Shown one piece after another: positions 26,944 through 34,242 of a DNA stretch of 51,989 bases. How positions within the stretch are numbered: position 1 is the stretch's first letter; every line of letters begins with the position of its first letter. This stretch comes from Deltaproteobacteria bacterium (GTDB lineage Bacteria > Desulfobacterota > Binatia > HRBIN30), in NCBI GenBank assembly GCA_016200585.1, contig JACQEN010000017.1, forward strand, positions 1 to 51,989, written 5' to 3'. The notes beneath the pieces are model-generated. The model was not told the origin of the DNA. It did not search any database and saw only the letters and a program-made list of their open reading frames with translations. A program made the translations under genes and the position numbers.

Positions 26944-28131
26944 TTAATCCACCGACACCGGCATTTCTTCGATGCCGACAATGAAGTTCGACGGTCGCAA
27001 CGGCGGCGGTTCGTCGTGTACGAGCCGCAGTCGCGGTAGGCGCCGGGCGATTTCTTCGAACATCATGCGGAGCTCCAGCCGCGCCAAGCTGGCGCCGAGA
27101 CAGAAATGCGCACCGTAGCCTCCGAAGGCGAGGTGCTCGTTGGGCTGGCGTTCGATATCGAAGCGAAACGGATCGGCGAAGACGTCCTCGTCGCGGTTTG
27201 CCGACGGGTAAAGCAACAGCACCTTGTCGCCCTCGCGAATCGTCTGCCCGTGCAGCTCGACGTCGCGCGTGGCCGTGCGCGCCATGTTCTGAATAGGTGT
27301 GACCCAACGCAGCATCTCTTCGACCGCGGTCGGAACGCGCGCCGGATCGGCGGCCAGCTTGTGCATCTGATCGGGATGCAGCAGCAGCTGGTACATGCCG
27401 CCACTGATGACATGCCGCGTCGTTTCGTCGCCGCCGACGAGGATCAGCAGCGATTCGTGCAGCAGGGCGTCGTCACTGAGAGTGTCGCCATCGATGTTGG
27501 CGTGTACGAGGACGCTCATCAGATCGTCGCGCGGCTGGGCGCGACGGTCGGCGACGACCTTGCGGTGGTAGGCGCCGTACTCCTCGAAGGCGCGTTGCGC
27601 CGCCATGATGTATTCCATCGGCGCCGTCATCGTGGCACCGAGGATCAAGTCGTCCGACCAACGTAGCAGGTCGTCGCGATCCTGCGGCTCGACCCCGAGC
27701 ATGTCGCCGATCATGATCATCGGCAGCGGCGCGGCGATGTCGCGCACGAAGTCGAAACGGCCCTTGGCGGCAGCCCGCTCGATGAGGTCAACGCAGATCT
27801 CGCGCACTTTCGGCTCGTGGGCGCGTACGCGATTGGCCGTGAATCCCTTGTTGACCAGGGCGCGGCGCCGCTTGTGATCCGGGTCGTCGAGGTTGATCAT
27901 CGACGGCATCGGCGGCGAATCCGGGCGCATGCCGTGACGGTTGCAAAAGGTCTCCGAGTCTTTGGAGATCTGCATGACGTCGTCGTAGCGCGTGACGCCC
28001 CACACACTGCCCTTTTCGTCCCAGTACAGCGGCGCGTGCCGCCGCATCCAGGCGAAGTGCTTGTGCGGATCGGTGGAGTAGAAGTCGCCGTCGGCAAGGC
28101 GGATGTCGGCGTCGATCGGATGGTTGGCCAT
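26944..28131 (-). CDS. Cytochrome P450, CYP142-like
   Basis: A 395-residue soluble bacterial P450. The heme Cys344 lies in FGGYGAHFCLGASLARLE, ExxR is E272-R275 (EEMLRW), and the I-helix oxygen motif is VGGDETTRH (about 232-240). By memory of mycobacterial CYP142 (steroid C26/27-monooxygenase), several stretches match closely: MINLDDPDHKRRRALVNKGF, AAPLPMIMIGDMLGV, LLRWSDDLI, ESLLILVGGDETTRHVISGG and RPSNFIVGIEEMPV. I therefore infer terminal hydroxylation of a sterol or branched side chain, or another bulky lipid. It is divergent from an acyl-CoA dehydrogenase operon, with two palindromic operators between. No ferredoxin is adjacent. Confidence 0.92.
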   Translation of the reverse strand: MANHPIDADIRLADGDFYSTDPHKHFAWMRRHAPLYWDEKGSVWGVTRYDDVMQISKDSETFCNRHGMRPDSPPMPSMINLDDPDHKRRRALVNKGFTANRVRAHEPKVREICVDLIERAAAKGRFDFVRDIAAPLPMIMIGDMLGVEPQDRDDLLRWSDDLILGATMTAPMEYIMAAQRAFEEYGAYHRKVVADRRAQPRDDLMSVLVHANIDGDTLSDDALLHESLLILVGGDETTRHVISGGMYQLLLHPDQMHKLAADPARVPTAVEEMLRWVTPIQNMARTATRDVELHGQTIREGDKVLLLYPSANRDEDVFADPFRFDIERQPNEHLAFGGYGAHFCLGASLARLELRMMFEEIARRLPRLRLVHDEPPPLRPSNFIVGIEEMPVSVD

Positions 28132-28207
28132 GCGCCGCTTTCTTACGACGGCGGCCGCATTGGCGCCAGAGGTGCGGCCGCAGCATTTTGTCGGACCAGG
28201 GGAAATC

Positions 28208-28221
28208 TGACGCCAGCGTCA
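28208..28221. promoter_or_regulatory. Palindromic operator 1 (TGACGCCAGCGTCA)
   Basis: A perfect 6-bp inverted repeat with a 2-bp spacer, followed by TATTT. A near copy with the same layout is 54 bases away, on the other side of the promoter. It is a likely site for the TetR regulator encoded at the end of this cluster. Confidence 0.6.
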
Positions 28222-28229
28222 TATTTTTC

Positions 28230-28258
28230 TTGACCTAGGCTGATGTGGCGAGTAGGAA
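28230..28258 (+). promoter_or_regulatory. Sigma70-like promoter of the acyl-CoA dehydrogenase operon
   Basis: TTGACC (28230-28235), a 17-base spacer, then TAGGAA (28253-28258). The -35 matches consensus at 5 of 6 positions; the -10 is poor. It lies between the two palindromes, so a bound regulator could block it. Confidence 0.4.
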
Positions 28259-28261
28259 ATA

Positions 28262-28275
28262 TGACACACGCGTCA
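28262..28275. promoter_or_regulatory. Palindromic operator 2 (TGACACACGCGTCA)
   Basis: The same half-sites as operator 1 with one mismatch, preceded by AAATA and therefore in inverted orientation; with flanks, 16 of 19 bases of the two sites agree. It lies just after the predicted -10, where repressor binding would block transcription. Confidence 0.6.
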
Positions 28276-28295
28276 CATTTGAAAGGGAGGTCACC

Positions 28296-29507
28296 ATGGG
28301 ATTGGCGGAAATCGACGTTGACCTGGGCGAAGAGGAACGATCGATCCAGTCGGCGGTCCACAAGTTTGCGGCCGAAGTCATGCGCCCCGCCGGACGCCAC
28401 CTCGACCGCCTCGCCAACCCTGGCGACGTCATTGCCCGCAACTCTGTGCTGTGGGACGTGTTCGAGAAGTATCGCGGCCTCGGGCTGGAAGCCGTCAACG
28501 CCGATCCCGCTCTGGTCGGCACGACCAAGCTGGCGAGGATCCACGCTTTGGTCCAGGAGGAGCTCGGTTGGGGCGATGCCGGCTTGGCGATCAGTCTCGC
28601 CGTCGCCGGCTTTCCCGGAATGTTCGCGCGACTCGTTGGCCGTCCCGAGCTCATCGAACGCTTTGCCGCTCCGGGCAATCGTGAGATCGGCTGTTGGGCG
28701 ATCACCGAGCCCAATCACGGCAGCGACGTGCTCGGCTTCAATCAATCGTTTTTCGCCGACGCCAAGATCCACGCCGATTGCATCGCCACCAAGGATGGTG
28801 ACGACTACATCATCCGCGGTCAGAAGGCGGCTTGGGTTTCAAACGGCAGCATGGCCACGGTCGCGACCTTGTTCTGTACGCTCGATCCGTCCCATGGTCT
28901 GCGCGACGGCGGCGTTGCCCTGGTACCGCTCGACCTGCCGGGCGTCTCGCGCGGCGCGCCGCTCGACAAGCTCGGCCAACGCGCCCTCAACCAGGGTGAG
29001 ATCTTTTTTGACGACGTGCGCATTCCTTCCAACTACATGATCGTCGGAGCCGAGGCGTACCAGATGGTCGTCGAGATGGTGCTGACCATGGCGAACGCCC
29101 ACATGGGCGTCACGTTCGTCGGCTTGGCGCGCGCCGCTCTCGAACATTCGCTGGCGTACGCACAGGAGCGCATCCAAGGCGGACAGCCGATCGCCCGTCA
29201 CCAGGCGGTCAAGATGAAACTCTTTCGCATGTTCCAGCAAACCGAAGCGGCGCGTTCGCTGGCGCGCCGCGTCTTCGTGTACAACGCCACGCAGCAACCG
29301 CAGCTGCTCGAGTACTCGATTGCGTCCAAGACCTTCTGTACGCAGGCCGCGTTCGACGTCGCGCACACGGCGGTGCAGGTCTTCGGCGGCAACGGCCTGA
29401 GCCGCGAATATCCGGTCGAAAAGCTGCTGCGCGACGCGCGTGCTTCGCTCATCGAAGACGGCTGCAACGACATGCTGTCGCTGGTCGCCGCCGACAAGCT
29501 CTGCTGA
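28296..29507 (+). CDS. Acyl-CoA dehydrogenase
   Basis: A 403-residue acyl-CoA dehydrogenase and the first gene of the plus-strand catabolic operon. Landmarks: GCWAITEPNHGSDVLG (flavin/substrate region), GQKAAWVSNGS, FFDDVRIPSNYMI, FVGLARAALEHSLAYAQERIQ and VFGGNGLSREYPVEKLLRDAR. Where most family members read Q-I-Y-E-G-T, this one reads LIEDGCND, so the catalytic Glu is replaced by Asp or shifted by one residue. ATG 28296 follows AAAGGGAGG; the ORF track's earlier start overlaps operator 2. The substrate is probably the product of the P450 pathway after CoA activation. Confidence 0.93.
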   Translation: MGLAEIDVDLGEEERSIQSAVHKFAAEVMRPAGRHLDRLANPGDVIARNSVLWDVFEKYRGLGLEAVNADPALVGTTKLARIHALVQEELGWGDAGLAISLAVAGFPGMFARLVGRPELIERFAAPGNREIGCWAITEPNHGSDVLGFNQSFFADAKIHADCIATKDGDDYIIRGQKAAWVSNGSMATVATLFCTLDPSHGLRDGGVALVPLDLPGVSRGAPLDKLGQRALNQGEIFFDDVRIPSNYMIVGAEAYQMVVEMVLTMANAHMGVTFVGLARAALEHSLAYAQERIQGGQPIARHQAVKMKLFRMFQQTEAARSLARRVFVYNATQQPQLLEYSIASKTFCTQAAFDVAHTAVQVFGGNGLSREYPVEKLLRDARASLIEDGCNDMLSLVAADKLC

Positions 29508-29567
29508 TGCACAGCGACACGTATCGTGCCGCGATTCCCCATCGCGTTTGAAAGGAGAGGCTTGCAA

Positions 29568-30356
29568 ATGGAGTTGAGAGAAGTCATCGGCCGCCGCCGT
29601 TCGATCCGTTTCCTTTTGCCCTACAAGCCGGTGGAGCCCGAAAAGATTCAACGCATGCTCGAGGCGGCGCGCATTGCCTCGCACTGGGGCAACGTACAAA
29701 GCTTGCGCGCCCTGGTGGCCTTCCGCGACAGCGCGCCGAAGGAGACCCTCGACGCTCTGCAGGCGCCGATCGCCGGCTATCAGATCCGCCTGGCCCCGGT
29801 GGTCATCGTCTGGTACGTCGAGACCGCCGCCGTCGACGACCAGTCGAATCGCCTGCGCGAGCTTCTCAAGGCCGGCGCACTGGGCTTCGGCAAGGACAAG
29901 GAGCAAGCCCTCGAGACGCAACTCATTCCGATCTTCGAAGGCATTCGCGAGTCGCTCAAACAGCCCGGCCTCAACGAGATCGATTGCGGCCAGGGAATTG
30001 CCCAAGCGACTCTCGTTGCCTTCGAACAAGGTTTGGGGACCTGCTGTCTCGGCACGCCCTACGGCGAACAAATTCGAGTCGGTCTCGGCCTCCCGGAGAC
30101 CTGTCGCATCTTGTTGCTGCAGACGGTCGGCTATCCCGCCGAGAGTCCAGAGGCCGGCGGCCAGCGCCCGCGCTTGCCGTTCGACAAGATCTTTCAGATG
30201 AACCGCTACGACACACCGTTCCCGCGATCGCCGGCGGTCGTCGAGGAGCTCAAGGCGGACAAGATGCTGCAAGACCCGGCGCCGCTGCCCTGGCGTGAGG
30301 CCGAGCTCGAATACCTCAAAAACGCCCTCGGCATTAGGGGGCACGGGTTACTCTGA
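29568..30356 (+). CDS. Nitroreductase-family flavoprotein
   Basis: A 262-residue protein of the FMN-dependent nitroreductase fold. The N-terminus MELREVIGRRRSIRFLLPYKPVEPEKIQRMLEAA is the family pattern (RRSIR and the following P..I..ML.AA helix), with the middle IDCGQGIAQATLVAFEQGLGTCCLGTPYG typical of the dimer/FMN-binding part (GLGTCCLG). AAAGGAGAGG precedes ATG 29568. Its position in an acyl-CoA catabolic operon suggests reduction of an enoyl or quinone-like intermediate rather than a nitro compound. A C-terminal extension of about 60 residues (FDKIFQMNRYDTPFPR onward) is not usual for the family. Confidence 0.88.
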   Translation: MELREVIGRRRSIRFLLPYKPVEPEKIQRMLEAARIASHWGNVQSLRALVAFRDSAPKETLDALQAPIAGYQIRLAPVVIVWYVETAAVDDQSNRLRELLKAGALGFGKDKEQALETQLIPIFEGIRESLKQPGLNEIDCGQGIAQATLVAFEQGLGTCCLGTPYGEQIRVGLGLPETCRILLLQTVGYPAESPEAGGQRPRLPFDKIFQMNRYDTPFPRSPAVVEELKADKMLQDPAPLPWREAELEYLKNALGIRGHGLL

Positions 30357-30395
30357 TTCCTAACGTAGACGCAACGAAGCGAGGAGAACATCCAA

Positions 30396-31628
30396 ATGCG
30401 ACAAAATGCGCTCATCGCCGGCGTGGGCATGACCCACTTCGGCAAACACCTGGAGATCGGCTTCAAGGCTATCGGCGCGGAAGCGGTGCAACGCGCTGTG
30501 GAAGATGCGGGCATCCGCCTGCAGGACATCGAGGTCGCCTACGTCGGCAATGCGGCGGCCGGGTTGGTCACCGGCCAGGAGTGCATTCGCGGACAGGTGA
30601 TTCTACGCTCGCTCGGAGTGGGTAAGATCCCGGTGGTCAACGTCGAGAACGCCTGCGCCAGCGGTTCGACCGCATTTCATCAGGCGGCGGCGATGGTCAC
30701 CGCCGGCGCCAACGACATCGTGCTCGCGCTTGGCGTCGAGAAGCTCTACAGCGAGGATCGCAAGAAGAGCTTCTCGGCGTTTTCCGGTGCGGTCGACGTC
30801 GAGTTCATGCAGGCCATCATGGAAAGCTTGCAAAAGAGTGCTGCCGCCAGCGGTGGCAGCGCCGGTGCGGCGGGAGCCGGTGAGAAGCGGTCGATGTTCA
30901 TGGACATCTATGCCGCCGTCGCGCGTGCTCACATGCAACGCTACGGCACGACGGTGGAGCAGTTTGCCATGGTGTCGGCGAAAAACTCGTTCCACGGCAG
31001 CCTCAACCCACGGGCGCAATTTCGTGAGGCACTCACCGTTGAACAAGTTCTCGCCGCACCGATGATCGCCGAGCCGCTGACACGGCCGATGTGCTCACCG
31101 ATCGGCGACGGCGCTGCTGCCGCCATCTTGGTGAGCCCGGCCAAGGCGCGCCAGCTCGGTATCAACAAACCGGTTCGCGTCGTCTCGACCGTCCTCGTCT
31201 CCGGTTGGGATCACGCTCCCGACGAAGACGGCGCCGGCGAAGTGAGCTCGCGACAAGCCTACGAGGAAGCCGGCGTCGGGCCGAGTGACATCCACGTCGT
31301 AGAGCTGCACGACGCGTCGGCACCCGGTGAAATTCTGGCATACGAATATCTCGGGCTCTGTCCCAAGGGTGGAGGCGGACGCCTGGTGCAGGACGGCGTT
31401 ACCAAGCTGGGCGGCCGTCAACCGGTGAACACCTCCGGCGGGTTGCTGCGCAAGGGTCACCCGGTCGGCGCCACCGGTGTGGCACAGATCGTCGAGCTCA
31501 CGGAACAATTGCAAGAACGTTCCGGATCTCGCCAGGTACAGGGCGCGAAGCTGGGCCTGGCGCAGAACGGCGGCGGCAACATCGGCATCGACGTTGCCGC
31601 AATGTGCGTTTCCATTCTTCAGGCCTGA
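30396..31628 (+). CDS. SCP2-type thiolase / lipid-transfer-protein-like acyltransferase
   Basis: A 410-residue thiolase of the SCPx/Ltp branch. The nucleophile is Cys87 in VENACASGSTAFH, the second catalytic region is LLRKGHPVGATGVAQIVEL (His), and the end AQNGGGNIGIDVAAMCV lacks the CxG Cys at the usual place, as in lipid-transfer thiolases. A low-complexity Gly/Ala/Ser insert (AAASGGSAGAAGAG) interrupts the loop domain at about residues 148-165. In sterol catabolism such proteins cleave the side chain (Ltp group), which agrees with the P450 and the dehydrogenase nearby. The gene follows the nitroreductase by 40 bases; a GAGGAG site precedes the ATG. Confidence 0.9.
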   Translation: MRQNALIAGVGMTHFGKHLEIGFKAIGAEAVQRAVEDAGIRLQDIEVAYVGNAAAGLVTGQECIRGQVILRSLGVGKIPVVNVENACASGSTAFHQAAAMVTAGANDIVLALGVEKLYSEDRKKSFSAFSGAVDVEFMQAIMESLQKSAAASGGSAGAAGAGEKRSMFMDIYAAVARAHMQRYGTTVEQFAMVSAKNSFHGSLNPRAQFREALTVEQVLAAPMIAEPLTRPMCSPIGDGAAAAILVSPAKARQLGINKPVRVVSTVLVSGWDHAPDEDGAGEVSSRQAYEEAGVGPSDIHVVELHDASAPGEILAYEYLGLCPKGGGGRLVQDGVTKLGGRQPVNTSGGLLRKGHPVGATGVAQIVELTEQLQERSGSRQVQGAKLGLAQNGGGNIGIDVAAMCVSILQA

Positions 31629-31673
31629 CGGCGCGGGCAAAATGCTTCGAACTGATTGCAACGCACTGCAGGA

Positions 31674-31717
31674 CCTCACCCCTTGTTCCCCTCTCCGACT
31701 GTGCGGCGAGGGGCCGG
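31674..31717. repeat. Dispersed pyrimidine-rich repeat with hairpin
   Basis: CCTCACCCCTTGTTCCCCTCTCCG... contains CCCCTCTCCG (31688-31697) paired 9 of 10 with CGGCGAGGGG (31704-31713). This string is familiar as an intergenic repeat in several environmental Proteobacteria and related phyla. It lies in the 132-base gap inside the operon, before the acyl-CoA synthetase. Confidence 0.55.
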
Positions 31718-31760
31718 AAACCTGCGCTACCAATCCGGTGAATCAAGCATGAGGCAGACC

Positions 31761-33383
31761 ATGCGCCAGCCGAGCCCGATGATTCTGGCCGATCTGATTC
31801 GCGACAAGGCCACGAGCCGGCCGGATTTCAAGGTTCTGACGTTCGAGCATCTAACGTTGGATGACGAGGCCACGCCCGACGAGGTGCGTACCTACGCCGA
31901 CCTCTCCGCCAACGCCGATCGTATCGCCGCGGCGCTGATCGCTTACGGCATGCGGCGCGGCGACCGCTTCGGCCTGATGATGCGCAATCATCCCGAGTAC
32001 GTCGAAACCATGATTGCCGCTTCGATCACGGGGTGTGTCATGGTGCCGCTCGATCCACGCACGCGCGGCGAGAAGCTTGCCTTCATGCTGCGCAATGCCA
32101 GCTGCCGCGGCATCGTTTGCGCCGACTATTGCCTCGGCTACGTCGTGCCGGTGCGCCAGCAATGCCCGGATCTGCGTTGGACGCTGGCTCTCGAGACGGG
32201 CGAGGGCGTGCCGACAGAGACCGTTGCTTCGACGCCGGCGACCGATTCATTGCGCGCCGTGTTGGCGCGCCCTGCGGCGGCGATGGACATCCGCTTGGAG
32301 TCGGGGGCCGACCCGCTGCAGATCGTCTACACGTCGGGGACCACCGGCGACCCCAAAGGCGTGGTCTTTCCCAACGAGCGCTTCGGCGCCATGGCGATGC
32401 TGGGCGTGCTGGCCGGCTACCAATCCGGAGACCGTCCGTACACCGGTCTATCGTTGACGCACGGCAACGCCCAAGCGGTGACTCTCGCGCCCTCGTTGAT
32501 GATGGAGCTGGGCGCGGTGTTCAGCCGCAAGTTTACCAAGTCGCGTTTGTGGGACGTATGTCGGCGTCACGGCTGCACCGTGTTCTCGCTCCTCGGCGGC
32601 ATGGCCACGGCGATCTACAGCGAGCCGCGGCGTCCGAACGATGCCGACAACCCGGTGCGCTTCGTCACCAGCGCCGGAATGCCGGCCGGCATCTGGGAGG
32701 CCTTCGAGAAGCGTTTCGATGTGCGCATCCTCGAATGGTACGCAGCGGTGGAAGGCGGAATGGCGATGAAGCCGATTGGCGAGGGGCCGATCGGTTCTTT
32801 CGGCAAACCGGTTGTGGGCATGGAAATGAAAATCCTCGACGACAACGACCACGAATGCCCGCCCGGAGTCATGGGCGAGGTCTGTTCGCGCCCGTTCGGC
32901 GCCAAGGCCAGCGTCGAGTACTACGGCAACGAGAAGGCTTCGGCCGAAAAGACGCGCGGCGGGTGGCTGCGTAGCGGCGACATCGGACACACCGACGAGA
33001 ACGGTTGGTTCTTCTTCGACTTCCGCAAGGGCGGTGGGATTCGTCACAACGGCGATTTCATCAATCCGGGTTTCGTCGAAAAGGCCATCGCCGAAGATCC
33101 TGCCGTCAGCGACGTGTTCGTCTACGGCGTACCTGCAGCCTCGGGGGCGCCGGGAGAAAAGGATGTCGTGGCGGCGGTGGTGCCGGTCGATCGGACCGGG
33201 TTCAAGCCCGCGGCATTGTTCGCTGCGTGCCGCAAATCGCTGGAGCCGAACTTCGTCCCTTCGTACATCCAAGTTGTCGACGAGATTCCGAAAACCGCCT
33301 CCGAGAAGCCGCAGGAGCGCTTTCTCTACGAAGCCTTTGCTCCCGATGCTGCGGGTGTGTTCCGAGACACGGGTGCTGCATGA
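31761..33383 (+). CDS. Acyl-CoA synthetase (AMP-forming)
   Basis: A 540-residue ANL-family ligase that activates a carboxylic acid to its acyl-CoA through an acyl-adenylate. The P-loop-like YTSGTTGDPKGVVF, the A5-type region EWYAAVEGGMAM, the A7 motif WLRSGDIGHTDENGWFFF, the hinge FRKGGGIRHNGDFINPGFVE and the A10 Lys in PKTASEKPQERF are present. ATG 31761 is preferred over 31749 because GAGGCAG stands directly before it; the ORF track's start is in a repeat. The last codon overlaps the TetR start. The likely substrate is the acid made after P450 oxidation. Confidence 0.92.
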   Translation: MRQPSPMILADLIRDKATSRPDFKVLTFEHLTLDDEATPDEVRTYADLSANADRIAAALIAYGMRRGDRFGLMMRNHPEYVETMIAASITGCVMVPLDPRTRGEKLAFMLRNASCRGIVCADYCLGYVVPVRQQCPDLRWTLALETGEGVPTETVASTPATDSLRAVLARPAAAMDIRLESGADPLQIVYTSGTTGDPKGVVFPNERFGAMAMLGVLAGYQSGDRPYTGLSLTHGNAQAVTLAPSLMMELGAVFSRKFTKSRLWDVCRRHGCTVFSLLGGMATAIYSEPRRPNDADNPVRFVTSAGMPAGIWEAFEKRFDVRILEWYAAVEGGMAMKPIGEGPIGSFGKPVVGMEMKILDDNDHECPPGVMGEVCSRPFGAKASVEYYGNEKASAEKTRGGWLRSGDIGHTDENGWFFFDFRKGGGIRHNGDFINPGFVEKAIAEDPAVSDVFVYGVPAASGAPGEKDVVAAVVPVDRTGFKPAALFAACRKSLEPNFVPSYIQVVDEIPKTASEKPQERFLYEAFAPDAAGVFRDTGAA

Positions 33384-34123
33384 GATCCTCGCGTCGCGGA
33401 TCGAGGCCGAGCAAGCGGCGGGTTCGCGCACGGCGCAAGAGCCCCGACCGCCGGAGCGTCTCCTTGCTCGCGTACAGCGAAGGTGGCGTTCCGGGAAAGC
33501 CGGCGGAGCCGCTGCGCAAGCGCGAGCGTAACGCGCTACGCAATCGCAACGCCATCCTGTCGGCAGCCCGCGAGGTCTTCAGCGAGCTCGGGTACGGCGC
33601 TGCCACCATTCGCGACATCATCCGGCGCACTCAGTTGGCGGCCGGAACGTTCTACAACTATTTCCCCGACAAGGAATCGGTCCTGCAGGCGATCATGGAA
33701 GAGTTCACGCAGCGCATGCGAGCTCGGGTCCACGCGACACGGATGGAGGCGCGCACGACGGAAGAGCTGCTGCGATCGTCGTTCCTGACCTGCTTCCGTC
33801 TCTATGCCGAAGAGCAGACGCTCGTCGAGATGATGGCGCGCAACGCCGGCGAGATGACCTTGCTGGGGGCCGGCGCCATCCTCGAGCCAGCGGTTGAAGA
33901 GCTGATCGCCGATTTGCGCGCCAAAGAAAAGGAAGGTGTACTGCCGCCGATCGACATCGAACGATTGGCGCGGGCGGCGGTGGCTTTGGCTGCAGAGCTG
34001 GGAGTGCACATGCTCGATCGCAAGCCGTTCGACATCGAAGGGACGACCGAGTTCGTTACGCAGCTCATGCTCGGCGGCATGGAGCGCTTGACGGGCAAGT
34101 CGCTGGCGGATGACAACGGTTGA
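33380..34123 (+). CDS. TetR-family transcriptional regulator
   Basis: A 247-residue regulator. After a long basic N-terminal tail of about 55 residues, the HTH domain reads AILSAAREVFSELGYGAATI then RDIIRRTQLAAGTFYNYFPDKESVL, an unmistakable TetR DNA-binding unit. The C-terminal helices (LRSSFLTCFRLYAEEQTLVEM, AILEPAVEELIADLRAKEKEGVLP, IERLARAAVALAAELGVHML) form the ligand domain. ATG 33380 overlaps the synthetase stop (ATGA), so it is translated with the operon. It is the best candidate to bind the palindromes at 28208 and 28262 and to be released by an acyl-CoA. The tail may mean the real start is further inside. Confidence 0.9.
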   Translation: MRSSRRGSRPSKRRVRARRKSPDRRSVSLLAYSEGGVPGKPAEPLRKRERNALRNRNAILSAAREVFSELGYGAATIRDIIRRTQLAAGTFYNYFPDKESVLQAIMEEFTQRMRARVHATRMEARTTEELLRSSFLTCFRLYAEEQTLVEMMARNAGEMTLLGAGAILEPAVEELIADLRAKEKEGVLPPIDIERLARAAVALAAELGVHMLDRKPFDIEGTTEFVTQLMLGGMERLTGKSLADDNG

Positions 34124-34165
34124 ACCAGATTCAAGCTCACGGTGACAATGAAACGACCACAGTGA

Positions 34166-34242
34166 ATCCCCCTGCGGTCCCCCTTTGGAAAAGGGGGACG
34201 GACATTATCCCCCCCTTTTTCAAAGGGGGGCTAGGGGGGATT
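34166..34242. repeat. C/G-run palindromic dispersed repeat
   Basis: AATCCCCC ... GGGGGGATT ends enclose two hairpins, CCCCCTTTGG-AAAAGGGGG and CCCCCCCTTTTT-CAAAGGGGGG. The minus-strand lnt gene stops inside it: the element supplies the codons for the last residues (IQNPP) and the TAG. A related element lies inside lnt at 35277-35312. Similar elements are familiar from many environmental genomes. Confidence 0.7.
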
